Positions 21,178 through 32,000 of a DNA stretch of 64,000 nucleotides are shown here, in pieces (position 1 is the first letter of the stretch; each line of letters opens with the position of its first letter). The position numbers were made by a program, and so were the translations under genes. This DNA is from Ophthalmolycus amberensis (lineage: Eukaryota; Chordata; Actinopteri; Perciformes; Zoarcidae), in contig JAFEUB010001380.1 of the NCBI GenBank assembly GCA_024529925.1, forward strand, positions 18,501 to 82,500, read 5' to 3'. Under the pieces are notes generated by a model. The model had not been told where the DNA came from. It did no database searches and was given only the letters and a program-made list of their open reading frames with translations.

Positions 21178-22966
21178 TGTGGTCTACATGAAGACTTTAT
21201 GACTATATGAAATGTGGTCTACATGAAGACTTTATGACTATATGAAATGTGGTCTATATGAGGACTTTATGACTGTATGAAATGTGGTCTACATGAACAC
21301 TTTATGAATATATGAAATGTGGTCTACATGAAGACTTTATGACTACATGAAATGTGGTCTATATGAAGACTTTATGACAATATGAAATGTGGTCTACATG
21401 AACACTATGAATATATGAAATGTGGTCCACATGAAGACTTTATGACGATATGAAATGTGGTCGACATGAACACTTTATGAATATCTGAAATGTGGTCTAC
21501 ATGAACACTTTATGAACATATGAAATGTGGTCTACATGAAGACTTTATGACGATATGAAATGTGGTCTACATGAACACTTTATGAATATATGAAATGTGG
21601 TCTACATGAACACTTTATGAATATATGAAATGTGGTCTATATGAAGACTTTATGACTATATCGCATGTGGTCTACATGAGGACTTTAGGACTATATGAAA
21701 TGTGGTCTACATGAAGACTTTATGAATATATGAAATGTGGTCTACATGAATACTTTATGACTACATGAAATGTGGTATACATGAAGACTTTATGACTACA
21801 TGAAATGTGGTCTACATGAAGACTTTATGACTATGAAATGTGGTCTACATGAAGACTATGACGATATGAAATGTGGTATACATGAATACTTTATGACGAT
21901 ATGAAATGTGGTCTACATGAAGACTTTATGACTATATCGCATGTGGTCTACATGAAGACTTTATGACTACATGAAATGTGGTCTATATGAAGACTTTATG
22001 ACAATATGAAATGTGGTCTACATGAACACTATGAATATATGAAATGTGGTCCACATGAAGACTTTATGACGATATGAAATGTGGTCGACATGAACACTTT
22101 ATGAATATCTGAAATGTGGTCTACATGAACACTTTATGAACATATGAAATGTGGTCTACATGAAGACTTTATGACGATATGAAATGTGGTCTACATGAAC
22201 ACTTTATGAATATATGAAATGTGGTCTACATGAACACTTTATGACTATATGAAATGTGGTCTATATGAAGACTTTATGACTATATCGCATGTGGTCTACA
22301 TGAGGACTTTAGGACTATATGAAATGTGGTCTATATGAAGACTTTATGAATATATGAAATGTGGTCTACATGAATACTTTATGACTACATGAAATGTGGT
22401 ATACATGAAGACTTTATGACTACATGAAATGTGGTCTACATGAAGACTTTATGACTATGAAATGTGGTCTACATGAAGACTATGACGATATGAAATGTGG
22501 TATACATGAATACTTTATGACGATATGAAATGTGGTCTACATGAAGACTTTATGACTATATCGCATGTGGTCTACATGAGGACTTTATGAATATATGAAA
22601 TGTGGTCTATATGAAGACTTTATGACGATATGAAATATGGTCTACGTGAGGACTTTATGAATATATGAAATGTGGTCTACATGAAGACTTTATGAATATA
22701 TGAAATGTGGTCTATATGAAGACTTTATGAATATATGGCATGTGGTCTACATGAAGACTTTATGACTATATGAAATGTGGTCTACATGAAGACTTTATGA
22801 CGATATGAAATGTGGTCTACATGAAGACTTTATGAATATATGAAATGTGGTCTACATGAAGACTTTATGAATATATGAAATGTGGTCTACATGAAGACTT
22901 TATGACGATATGAAATGTGGTCTACATAAAGACTTTATGACGATATGAAATGTGGTCTATGGGAGC
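21178..22966. repeat. 35-bp minisatellite, about 50 copies, with 624-bp higher-order repeat
   Basis: Units contain GAAATGTGGTCTACATGAAG and ACTTTATGACTAT. Variants (TATCGCATG, GTCCACATG, GTCGACATG, GTATACATG, deletion of TTT) recur in the same order 624 bp apart: for example TCGCATGTGG at 21661 and 22285, and AACACTATGA at 21401 and 22025. This shows that a block of about 18 units was duplicated as one piece. Confidence 0.92.
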
Positions 22967-23053
22967 AGTTCTACATAAGACATGCTGAAAGAGGGTCTAA
23001 ATGTTAAACCAACGTCTTCAAACAGAGAAAACTGTGAAATGCTCAGTGGGATG

Positions 23054-23084
<31 letters not shown>

Positions 23085-23270
23085 ACTTCATGAGCTGATC
23101 AACAGAACAATAAGTGACAGCCAGAAGATAACGGCAGCATACAACAGTATGACTGTGGAATAAAGAGGGAAAATATTTTGAACTAAATCAAATAAAAACA
23201 CGGTCCTGAACATCTGGATCATATGGAAGCCCATTTCCGTCACTGTGAGGAAAAAATAAAGGTCCTGTTA

Positions 23271-23425
23271 TCTCGAAATTTCGACTTACTATCTTGAAAT
23301 TTCGACTTACTATCTCGAAATTTCGACTTACTAGCTTGAAATTTCGACTTACTATCTCATAATTTCGACTTACTATCTCGAAATTACGACTTACTATCTC
23401 ATAATTTCGATTTACTATCTCATAA
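23271..23425. repeat. 22-23-bp tandem repeat of a TTTCGACTTACTATCTCG-type motif
   Basis: About seven units of 'aaatttcgacttactatc' with changes between ATCTCG, ATCTTG, AGCTTG and ATCTCA. An inverse, shorter and diverged array lies at about 24780-24895, so the array belongs to the TIR element. Confidence 0.85.
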
Positions 23426-23450
23426 AGCTGCCCCAAGCCCCTCTGCAGCC

Positions 23451-24545
23451 ATGACATGTCTCACCTCCTGTCTTGGGGAGATAAAGGCGTGGATGAGCAA
23501 CAACTTTCTCCTGTTAAACAGTAGCAAAACCGAAGCCCTCCTTGTTGGAACTCCTCACCAGGTTCAGTCATCCTCCATAACTCATCTCACCTTCAACGGT
23601 CAGGTCATCCCCCTCTCCTCCACAGTCACGAATCTGGGAGTTAGGTTTGGCCATTACCTGACCTTTAATGACCATATAAAACACCTGTGCAAAACCTCCT
23701 TTTATCATCTCAAAAACATCTCCAAACTCCGCCCCACTTTAACCCTGTCAGACGCAGAGAAGCTCGTCCACGCCTTTATCTCCTCAGGACTGGACTACTG
23801 CAACTCACTCTTCACTGGGATCACTGGCAAGAACATCCAGAAGCTGCAATACATCCAAAACAGCACTGCCAGGATCCTGATGAGAGTCCGGAAGTATGAG
23901 CACCTAACACCCATTCTGCACTCCCTACACTGGCTCCCTGTCTCATTCCGGATTGACTACAAAGTCCTGCTACTCACACATAAATGCATTTACATTACAT
24001 TACAGTCATTTAGCAGACGCTTTCATCCAAAGCGACTTAGAATTCAGATTCTATCCCATTCCTACACCGTAGGCTCAGCTACGGGAGACATTTTTGTGGT
24101 TAAGTGTCTTGCTCAAGGACACATCGACACGCACCTCCCTCCCTACAAGACCTCATCACTCCCCAAATCTCCACCCGCACCCTCAGATCTTCAAACAGCT
24201 CGCTCCACCGGGTCCCCAGCACCAAGCTCCGCACCATGGGCGACCGGGTCTTTGGCTCGCCAGCGCCGCACCTATGGACCAGTCTCCCTGACCACCTAAG
24301 GGCAACACAGACCCTGGTCTCTTTAAGACCGGCCTAAAAACCTTTCTATTCAGGAAGGCCTTTCCGACCTTGTGCTAAATCACTGTCTGTTATTTCTTTT
24401 GTGTTTCTGTTCATTCACTGTTTTTTATTATGCTTATGTTTACTAGTTATTTTAATATAGTTTGTTTTCAATATGTTTTAACTATGTATTGGCTCTGTGG
24501 CACTCTGAGATTTTTTTGATGAAAAGTGCGTTCCAAATAAAATGC
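23451..24545 (+). mobile_element. L2 LINE 3' fragment (RT C-terminus and tail)
   Basis: The frame from 23451 encodes the RT-downstream part of an L2-type ORF2 (IKAWMSNNFLLLNSSKTEALL, LGVRFGHYLTFNDHIKHLCK, SGLDYCNSLFTG, ILMRVRKYEHLTPILHSLHW). It is interrupted by a short repeat at 23990-24125 and resumes in other frames to the tail (AAATAAAATGC then TTATTATT). It is a truncated, dead copy, distinct from the L2 in asb2. Confidence 0.8.
23990..24125. mobile_element. Short dispersed teleost repeat inside the L2 fragment
   Basis: It contains ACATTACAGTCATTTAGCAG, ACGCTTTCATCCAAAGCGAC and GTGTCTTGCTCAAGG, a sequence very common in teleost genomes. It breaks the L2 frame after LLLTHKC. A partial inverse copy is at 37618-37690. 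Confidence 0.65.
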
Positions 24546-24933
24546 ATTATTATTATTATTATAATAATGAGATACTATCTCATACTTTTCACTAACTGAC
24601 TGAGGCGTAGCAGAGCAGAGAAGCCATGGTGGAGAGACAGTGAACCAGGTGAAGTAAATATCAGGTTTGAGTTAATGACACTACGTTCGTCACTGTAACT
24701 ACAATACAACCTTTTTCAAGTAAAAGCCTGAGAGGAGGCATTTACTCCACCATGGCTTCGCTGCTCTACGCCTCAGTCAGTAAATCGAAATTATGAGATT
24801 GTATCTCATTATTATGAGATAGTAAATCGAAATTATCAGATAGTAGCCTAAATCCAAATTTCGAGATAGTAAGTCGAAATTTCGCGATAACAGGACCTTT
24901 ATTTTTTCCGAGTGGCGGAAATGGGCTTCCATA

Positions 24934-26083
24934 GAATCATGAACTCTCTGATCCTAAAACTGTGAATGAGTTTGGTCTCCTACAACCAGCCGTCACCATG
25001 GAAACCGGTTCAGCTGCTGCACTGCAGGGCGTTATCCCGGGTTAGTCCAGTTCTGGTCCGGGTTCAGCCCGGTTCTGGTCATCCAGACTTTATCCCCAGT
25101 CAGCTTCACAAGTCTTCATTCATATTTCTGAATATTCTACCGATCACAGTTCGAACCGGACCTGCAGCAGCTTAGAGACCGTGAAAGAGGTTCTGAAGTC
25201 CGGATCGATGAGCTTTACATTGATCCGGTAACGGGTGTAACGGGTGTAACGTCCTCCGTGTTTCTCGGTGATAAAAGGCTGCTGGTTCACTCAGCGTGGG
25301 CCGACATGAGTCGGCGATGTTTCAGGGTTTCCGCACTGCGAGCTTTAACCGACACAGACGCGTTAAAGCGCAACAGATGTAGCGCAGTCCGCCGTGACGC
25401 TCCTAACGGACAGCACGGAACCGTAGAACCGGGTCCGGACTGGACCTGAACGAGCCTTTGTTGGGGTGCTGGATGTCCGCCGAAGAGAGAAACACATCCA
25501 CTGTCTCCGTTACATGTGTGATGTTCACGGATTGTTACATTCTTAGTCCCGTTAAACAGTGAAAACGTTCAGTATCCAGACTTTAGGACCGAGTCCGGTG
25601 TGACTGGAGTGTTTTAACGGCCTGAGAGGAACAGATCCTCCGGTAACTACGAAGGTTTGTTTCTTATGCACAATCTGCTTTAAGGCTGTTGTGTCGGAGA
25701 GAGACAGAGAGAGGATCTGGGTCGGGATCGGATCACCTGGTGGTCTCACTGAAACCAACCGGGCTATTCTGTTCAACAGATGCTCCTCAGGAAAGTGGAG
25801 ATTTGACTGAACTAATCGCAGCCCGGAGGACTTAATATGCGCCGAAGAGAAGGATGGACCGCGGTGATCTGTGAAGTGTTCACTTTGAATCCCTGACCGG
25901 TCGCTACGTTCACAGAAGAGCGAAGATTTCTTCAATCATCAGAATTGAACAGAACGTGACGGACACAGAGCGGGGATCTCCTTGGAAACAGTCCCCTGCC
26001 TCTCTCTCCTCCTCTCAGGGATGCTTGTCTCTCACGTCTCCCACTAACACCCAGTGTGGTACTGGGAGCCTTCCGGTGACCAG
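24934..26083 (+). promoter_or_regulatory. 5' region of ppp4r4
   Basis: Sequence becomes GC/CpG-richer than the surroundings (about 25240-25960) before the first coding exon, as expected for a promoter and 5' UTR. No TATA box is evident. Short ORFs here have no signature. The transcription start is not defined. Confidence 0.35.
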
Positions 26084-29000
26084 ATGTTCTCCAGCAGCAG
26101 GATGACGGTGAACCAGTCCAGCCTGCTGTACGGACCGCTGGAGGAGCTGCAGGAGCTGGCCTTCATCGAGAGGCCGATCCGCAGGAGTCTCAAGGTCTGT
26201 AACGTCTTTATGATGATAATAATAATACTAATAAACATGATGAACATGAAGCTGCTTCTCTTCTTCATCACCACTCATGTGAATGTGTAGTGATGAAGAT
26301 GAAGATGAGAATGTGACATGTTGTGTGAGTCAGTGGGAGGAAGATGAGCAGAGGGGAGACCCGCTATCTGCGCAGCATGACGCAGTTTCTGTCTGACCGC
26401 CTGTCTCACTGCAGACAGACAGACAGACAGACAGACAGACAGCTGATCTCCCGTTCTTCTGTCACTGTCAAATCCATCGATATGAATAATCAATGAGTCA
26501 CACCAAATCTACTGCAAACTATTTCCATCATCTATCATTTACATTTATTGTTTTTAATATCGTTCACATATTAACATATTAACGTATCAAACATTAACAT
26601 ATATTAACATATTGATACATTAACATATACAGATATAAAAAACTGATATCTTTCACATATTAGCATATTAACATTTTAGATCAGGGGTCATCAACGTTTT
26701 TCAGGCCAAGGACCCCCGAACTGATCGAGAGATGGAGCAGGGACCCCGGACTATATATATTGGATACAACATATAAACATATTCAAATAGAAGAAGAAAC
26801 CATGTTTATTGTCATATACATGAAATGTGTCTCTGCATTTGACCCATCCGTGTATGTAGGGAGCAGTGGGCTGCCATTGATCGGGCCCGGGGAGCCGTTA
26901 GGGGTTCAGTGTATTGCTCATTTGACACGCGACACGTCCCAGTCGGAACCGTTGACCTTCCGGTTCCCAGACGACCCTCTTATCCAGTGAGCCACGGTCG
27001 CCCCATATTAAGCATATTAAGTCATTAACATATAGACATATTAACATATTAACATCATTCATCCTCAATAATCAGTTCATGCTCATAAATGGTTCTATAA
27101 TAAATGAACGTTCAGTGTTTGTTATAAATTTTTTTTTTATAACTGTTTTACTTCATTATCATCAATTATCTGAATAAACAACACTGATGATAATAAAGTT
27201 ATTATATCTGATAAATGTAAACCTGACAAACCAAAAGTTATTTACTGTTTATAACTGATTTATTAATATTAAATTAATAGTGAACAATTAATCACTGATA
27301 TCAGATGATATTAATGATTATAAAACATATTCACTGATGTGGAGAATCATCATTTATGTTTCAACTGTTTAATAATTATTATTAATAAACCTCAAGCTGA
27401 AGTGGGCGGGGCCAAGAGCTGATTAGTTTTCTTCTTCTTCTTCTTCTTCTTCTTCTCTCACTGAGAACTATGTGGGAGAAGGGGTGGGGCTTAATGGTGA
27501 TGATGACGTTAGGGGGCGGGGTCTGTGAGTCTTCTTATGGGCGGAAACCCGACGTCATGACGATGCAGTCACACAACCCCATTTCTTCCTACACGCACAC
27601 ACACACGCACACACACACACACATTTATTTTCAATGTAGATGTCTGATATCTCTCTCTCTCTCTATATATATATATATTTATATATATTTATACACACAC
27701 ACAGACACACACACAGAGTATGTTATGTAACAGATGACCCTCATTAAAGGGTTAACCTCACTGACTTTCTCTGGAAGGTGTTTTTGATTAATTTGGTCTC
27801 ATTGTTAAATCATGTTAGTTCATATCATATTATATTATATTAAGATTATGAATTTAAAAACTGTTACAATCTGTGGGTTTAATTATCAAAATGTGTTTGT
27901 TGTTTCAGACCGCAGAGGAGATTGATCAGCTGACTGTGGACGAAGACCTGAATGACATTGAGAGAGCCGTCTACCTGCTCAGGTAAGAACTGAATACTTG
28001 TTCAGGTAAGAGCTGAATACCTGTTCAGGTAAGAACTGAATACTTGTTCAGGTAAGAACTGAATACTTGTTCAGGTAAGAGCTGAATACCTGTTCAGGTA
28101 AGAACTGAATACTTGTTCAGGTAAGAGCCGTCTACCTGCTCAGGTAAGAGCTGAATACCTGTTCAGGTAAGAACTGAATACCTGTTCAGGTAAGAGCTGA
28201 ATACTTGTTCAGGTAAGAGCTGAATACCTGCTCAGGTAAGAGCTGAATACCTGTTCAGGTAAGAACTGAATACCTGCCCAGGTAAGAGCTGAATACTTGT
28301 TCAGGTAAGAGCTGAATACCTGCTCAGGTAAGAACTGAATACCTGTTCAGGTAAGAACTGAATACCTGCCCAGGTAAGAGCTGAATACTTGTTCAGGTAA
28401 GAGCTGAATACTTGTTCAGGTAAGGGCTGAATACTTGTTCAGGTAAGGGCTGAATACTTGTTCAGGTAAGAGCTGAATACCTGTTCAGGTAAGAGCTGAA
28501 TACCTGTTCAGGTAAGAGCTGAATACCTGTTCAGGTAAGGGCTGAATACTTGTTCAGGTAAGAGCTGAATACCTGTTCAGGTAAGAGCTGAATACCTGTT
28601 CAGGTAAGAGCTGAATACTTGTTCAGGTAAGAGCTGAATACCTGTTCAGGTAAGAGCTGAATACCTGTTCAGGTAAGAGCTGAATACTTGTTCAGGTAAG
28701 AGCTGAATACTTGTTCAGGTAAGGGCTGAATACTTGTTCAGGTAAGAGCTGAATACCTGTTCAGGTAAGGGCTGAATACCTGTTCAGGTAAGAACTGAAT
28801 ACCTGTTCAGGTAAGAGCTGAATACCTGTTCAGGTAAGAGCTGAATACCTGTTCAGGTAGGAGCTGAAAAAAAACCAACATTAGCATAAAGGTCAACACA
28901 GCCAAGTTAGCCCCTTTAAGCATGATCTAAGCTTAGTTAGCGACCGCTACACATTTGTTTTCAGTAGATGAAGATTCAAGTAGTTGGCGATTATGAAATG

Positions 29001-32000
29001 TTGGGTTTCCAGCCGTAGTCTTATAAACGCTACATATAAGAGGAAAGTATACTTACATGTGGACGCAAAAGCATTTGTATCGTCCATGTTTTTTGTTTTC
29101 TTCAGATACAGACGCAACTACTACTCATATCAGGATCCCCGTGATCCAACCTGCCAATATTTAGAAATACTGGGAGATGATTTTGATCTTTCACTGAGAA
29201 AAGGGAGATTTTATTTTCAGCATTATTCTGATCCAGATTCCAAGTCTTGAAATACCTGATGTCAGATGTGGAGTCCCTCATGGTTCAATTTTAGGTCCTT
29301 GGTTGTTTAATCCATAAATAGTCACTTGAGATGTATATTTCCTCTGTTATCAGTGTGGGTCAGGAGGTGCAGAGAGCGAGCGTCATCAGTAACCTGCCGA
29401 GCCTCGTCCGTCAGAATCCAGCTGAGACATTCCGTCGGGTCGTACCAAAGGTCCGGGTATGTACACAGTAAAATTAGTCAGAATTATGTCAGTGCTGTCG
29501 GTACTACAGGTGGGCAGCAAGTGGACAGTCAATTTGGGAAATGACGGGTGTGTCATTCAGGTAACCTGTCTGTCTGACTCAGGAGGTCTTGAATGGAGCC
29601 GGAGCAGAGATCCAGCTGGCAGCGGCGGCGTCGTTCTTAACCATCCTGCAGGACGACATCATCCTGATCCACACTCACACTTTCTCCATCCTGAAGACCG
29701 TCCTGCTGCACCTGAACCACCGAGACACAGGTAACATACAAGGAACCACAGACACACAGGTAACATACAATGAACCACCGAGACACAGGTAACATACAAT
29801 GAACCACCGAGACACAGGTAACATACAATGAACCACCGAGACACAGGTAACATACAATGAACCACCGACACACAGGTAACATACAATGAACCACCGAGAC
29901 ACAGGTAACATACAATGAACCACCGAGACACAGGTAACATACAAGGAACCACCGAGACACAGGTAACACACAATGAACCACAGACACACAGGTAACATAC
30001 AATGAACCACCGAGACACAGGTAACATACAATGAACCACCGAGACAGGTAACATACAATGAACCACAGAGACACAGGTAACATACAATGAACCACCGAGA
30101 CACAGGTAACATACAATGAACCACCGAGACACAGGTAACATACAATGAACCACCGAGACACAGGCAACATACAATGAACCACCGAGACAGGTAACATACA
30201 AGGAACCACCGAGACACAGGTAACATACAATGAACCACCGAGACACAGGTAACATACAATGAACCACCGAGACACGGGTAACATACAATGAACCACCGAG
30301 ACACGGGTAACATACAATGAACCACAGACACACAGGTAACATACAATGAACCACCGACACACAGGTAACATACAATGAACCACCGAGACACAGGTAACAT
30401 ACAATGAACCACCGACACACAGGTAACATACAATGAACCACCGAGACACAGGTAACATACAATGAACCACCGAGACACAGGTAACATACAAGGAACCACC
30501 GAGACACAGGTAACACACAATGAACCACAGACACACAGGTAACATACAATGAACCACCGAGACACAGGTAACATACAATGAACCACCGAGACAGGTAACA
30601 TACAATGAACCACAGAGACACAGGTAACATACAATGAACCACCGAGACACAGGTAACATACAATGAACCACCGAGACACAGGCAACATACAATGAACCAC
30701 CGAGACAGGTAACATACAAGGAACCACCGAGACACAGGTAACATACAATGAACCACCGAGACACAGGTAACATACAATGAACCACCGAGACACGGGTAAC
30801 ATACAATGAACCACCGAGACACGGGTAACATACAATGAACCACAGACACACAGGTAACATACAATGAACCACCGACACACAGGTAACATACAATGAACCA
30901 TCGAGACACAGGTAACATACAATGAACCACCGAGACACAAGTAACATACAAGGAACCACCGAGACACAGGTAACACACAATGAACCACAGACACACAGGT
31001 AACATACAATGAACCACCGAGACACAGGTAACATACAATGAACCACCGAGACAGGTAACATACAATGAACCACAGAGACACAGGTAACATACAATGAACC
31101 ACCGAGACACAGGTAACATACAATGAACCACCGAGACACAGGTAACATACAATGAACCACCGAGACACAGGTAACATACAATGAACCACCGAGACACAGG
31201 TAACATACAATGAACCACAGACACACAGGTAACATACAATAAACCACCGAGACACAGGTAACATACAATGAACCACAGAGACACAGGTAACATACAATGA
31301 ACCACAGAGACACAGGTAACATACAAGGAACCACAGACACACAGGTAACATACAATGAACAGTGTATTCTGTGTATTTTCACTTCATTTTACATAAACAC
31401 ACTATTGTAAAATCCCGAAGCACATGAAATCACAGTAGATTACATTGAATTTGTTACATCCTGATACATTTACATCGATAAAAGTAAAAATGAATGTTAA
31501 TATTGACATTGATCTTGACGATACTTACGTTGTTGTTGACAATAATATGAAGCTAATATTTAAACCTACATGTTGACATTAATGTTGACGTTGCCGTGTT
31601 TATTTGACAGTGGTGAGCAACGCCTGGTTGGAGACCCTGCTGTCGGCCATCAACGCTCTACCCAAAGAGACCATCAAACAGGAGGTAGAGTGATCAAGGT
31701 TATTGATGAATACCTTTCACCAGAATTATTCATCAGTATTAGTATAGTTAAAAGTACTACATTATAACATCACTCAAGGCAGGCAACTAGATTTGGGACA
31801 TGAAATACCCAGCTCGCCTCTCCACCTGTCTTTCTGTCTCTTACCTGTCTCTACTTCTCTCTACCTGTCTCTCCAGTTTTTCCAATTAACCTGTCTAATT
31901 GCATTGTTTTCCATATCCTGGACCTTCTTCACTCCGTTTACTCTTCTTCTCTGTCCATTTCTTTCTGTACCTGTCTGTCTCTCCATGTGTGGAAGGCACT

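Larger units (their letters stand above)
23222..24933. mobile_element. 1.7-kb TIR element that carries an L2 fragment
   Basis: The ends TATGGAAGCCCATTTCCG and its inverse match over about 65 bp, including AATAAAGGTCCTGTTATC and the start of a TCGAAATTTCGACTTAC motif. A TA target site is possible. Inside the left end is a tandem array of that motif (23271-23425). The interior holds part of an L2 LINE, and 24591-24634 and 24744-24783 form a second, internal inverted repeat (ACTGACTGAGGCGTAG ... CCATGG). No transposase was found. It may be a composite of an older MITE with later insertions. Confidence 0.65.

Noticed and set aside
25258..25449. 63-aa ORF in the CpG-rich ppp4r4 upstream region
   Set aside because: Likely 5' UTR or promoter sequence; no signature and no conserved start context.
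29637..31382. Three overlapping minus-strand ORFs of 555-581 aa (pattern VTCVSVVHCMLP)
   Set aside because: They are translations of a 29-bp tandem repeat lacking stops; all three frames give the same peptide pattern, and the ppp4r4 exon 4 / intron 4 structure explains the locus.
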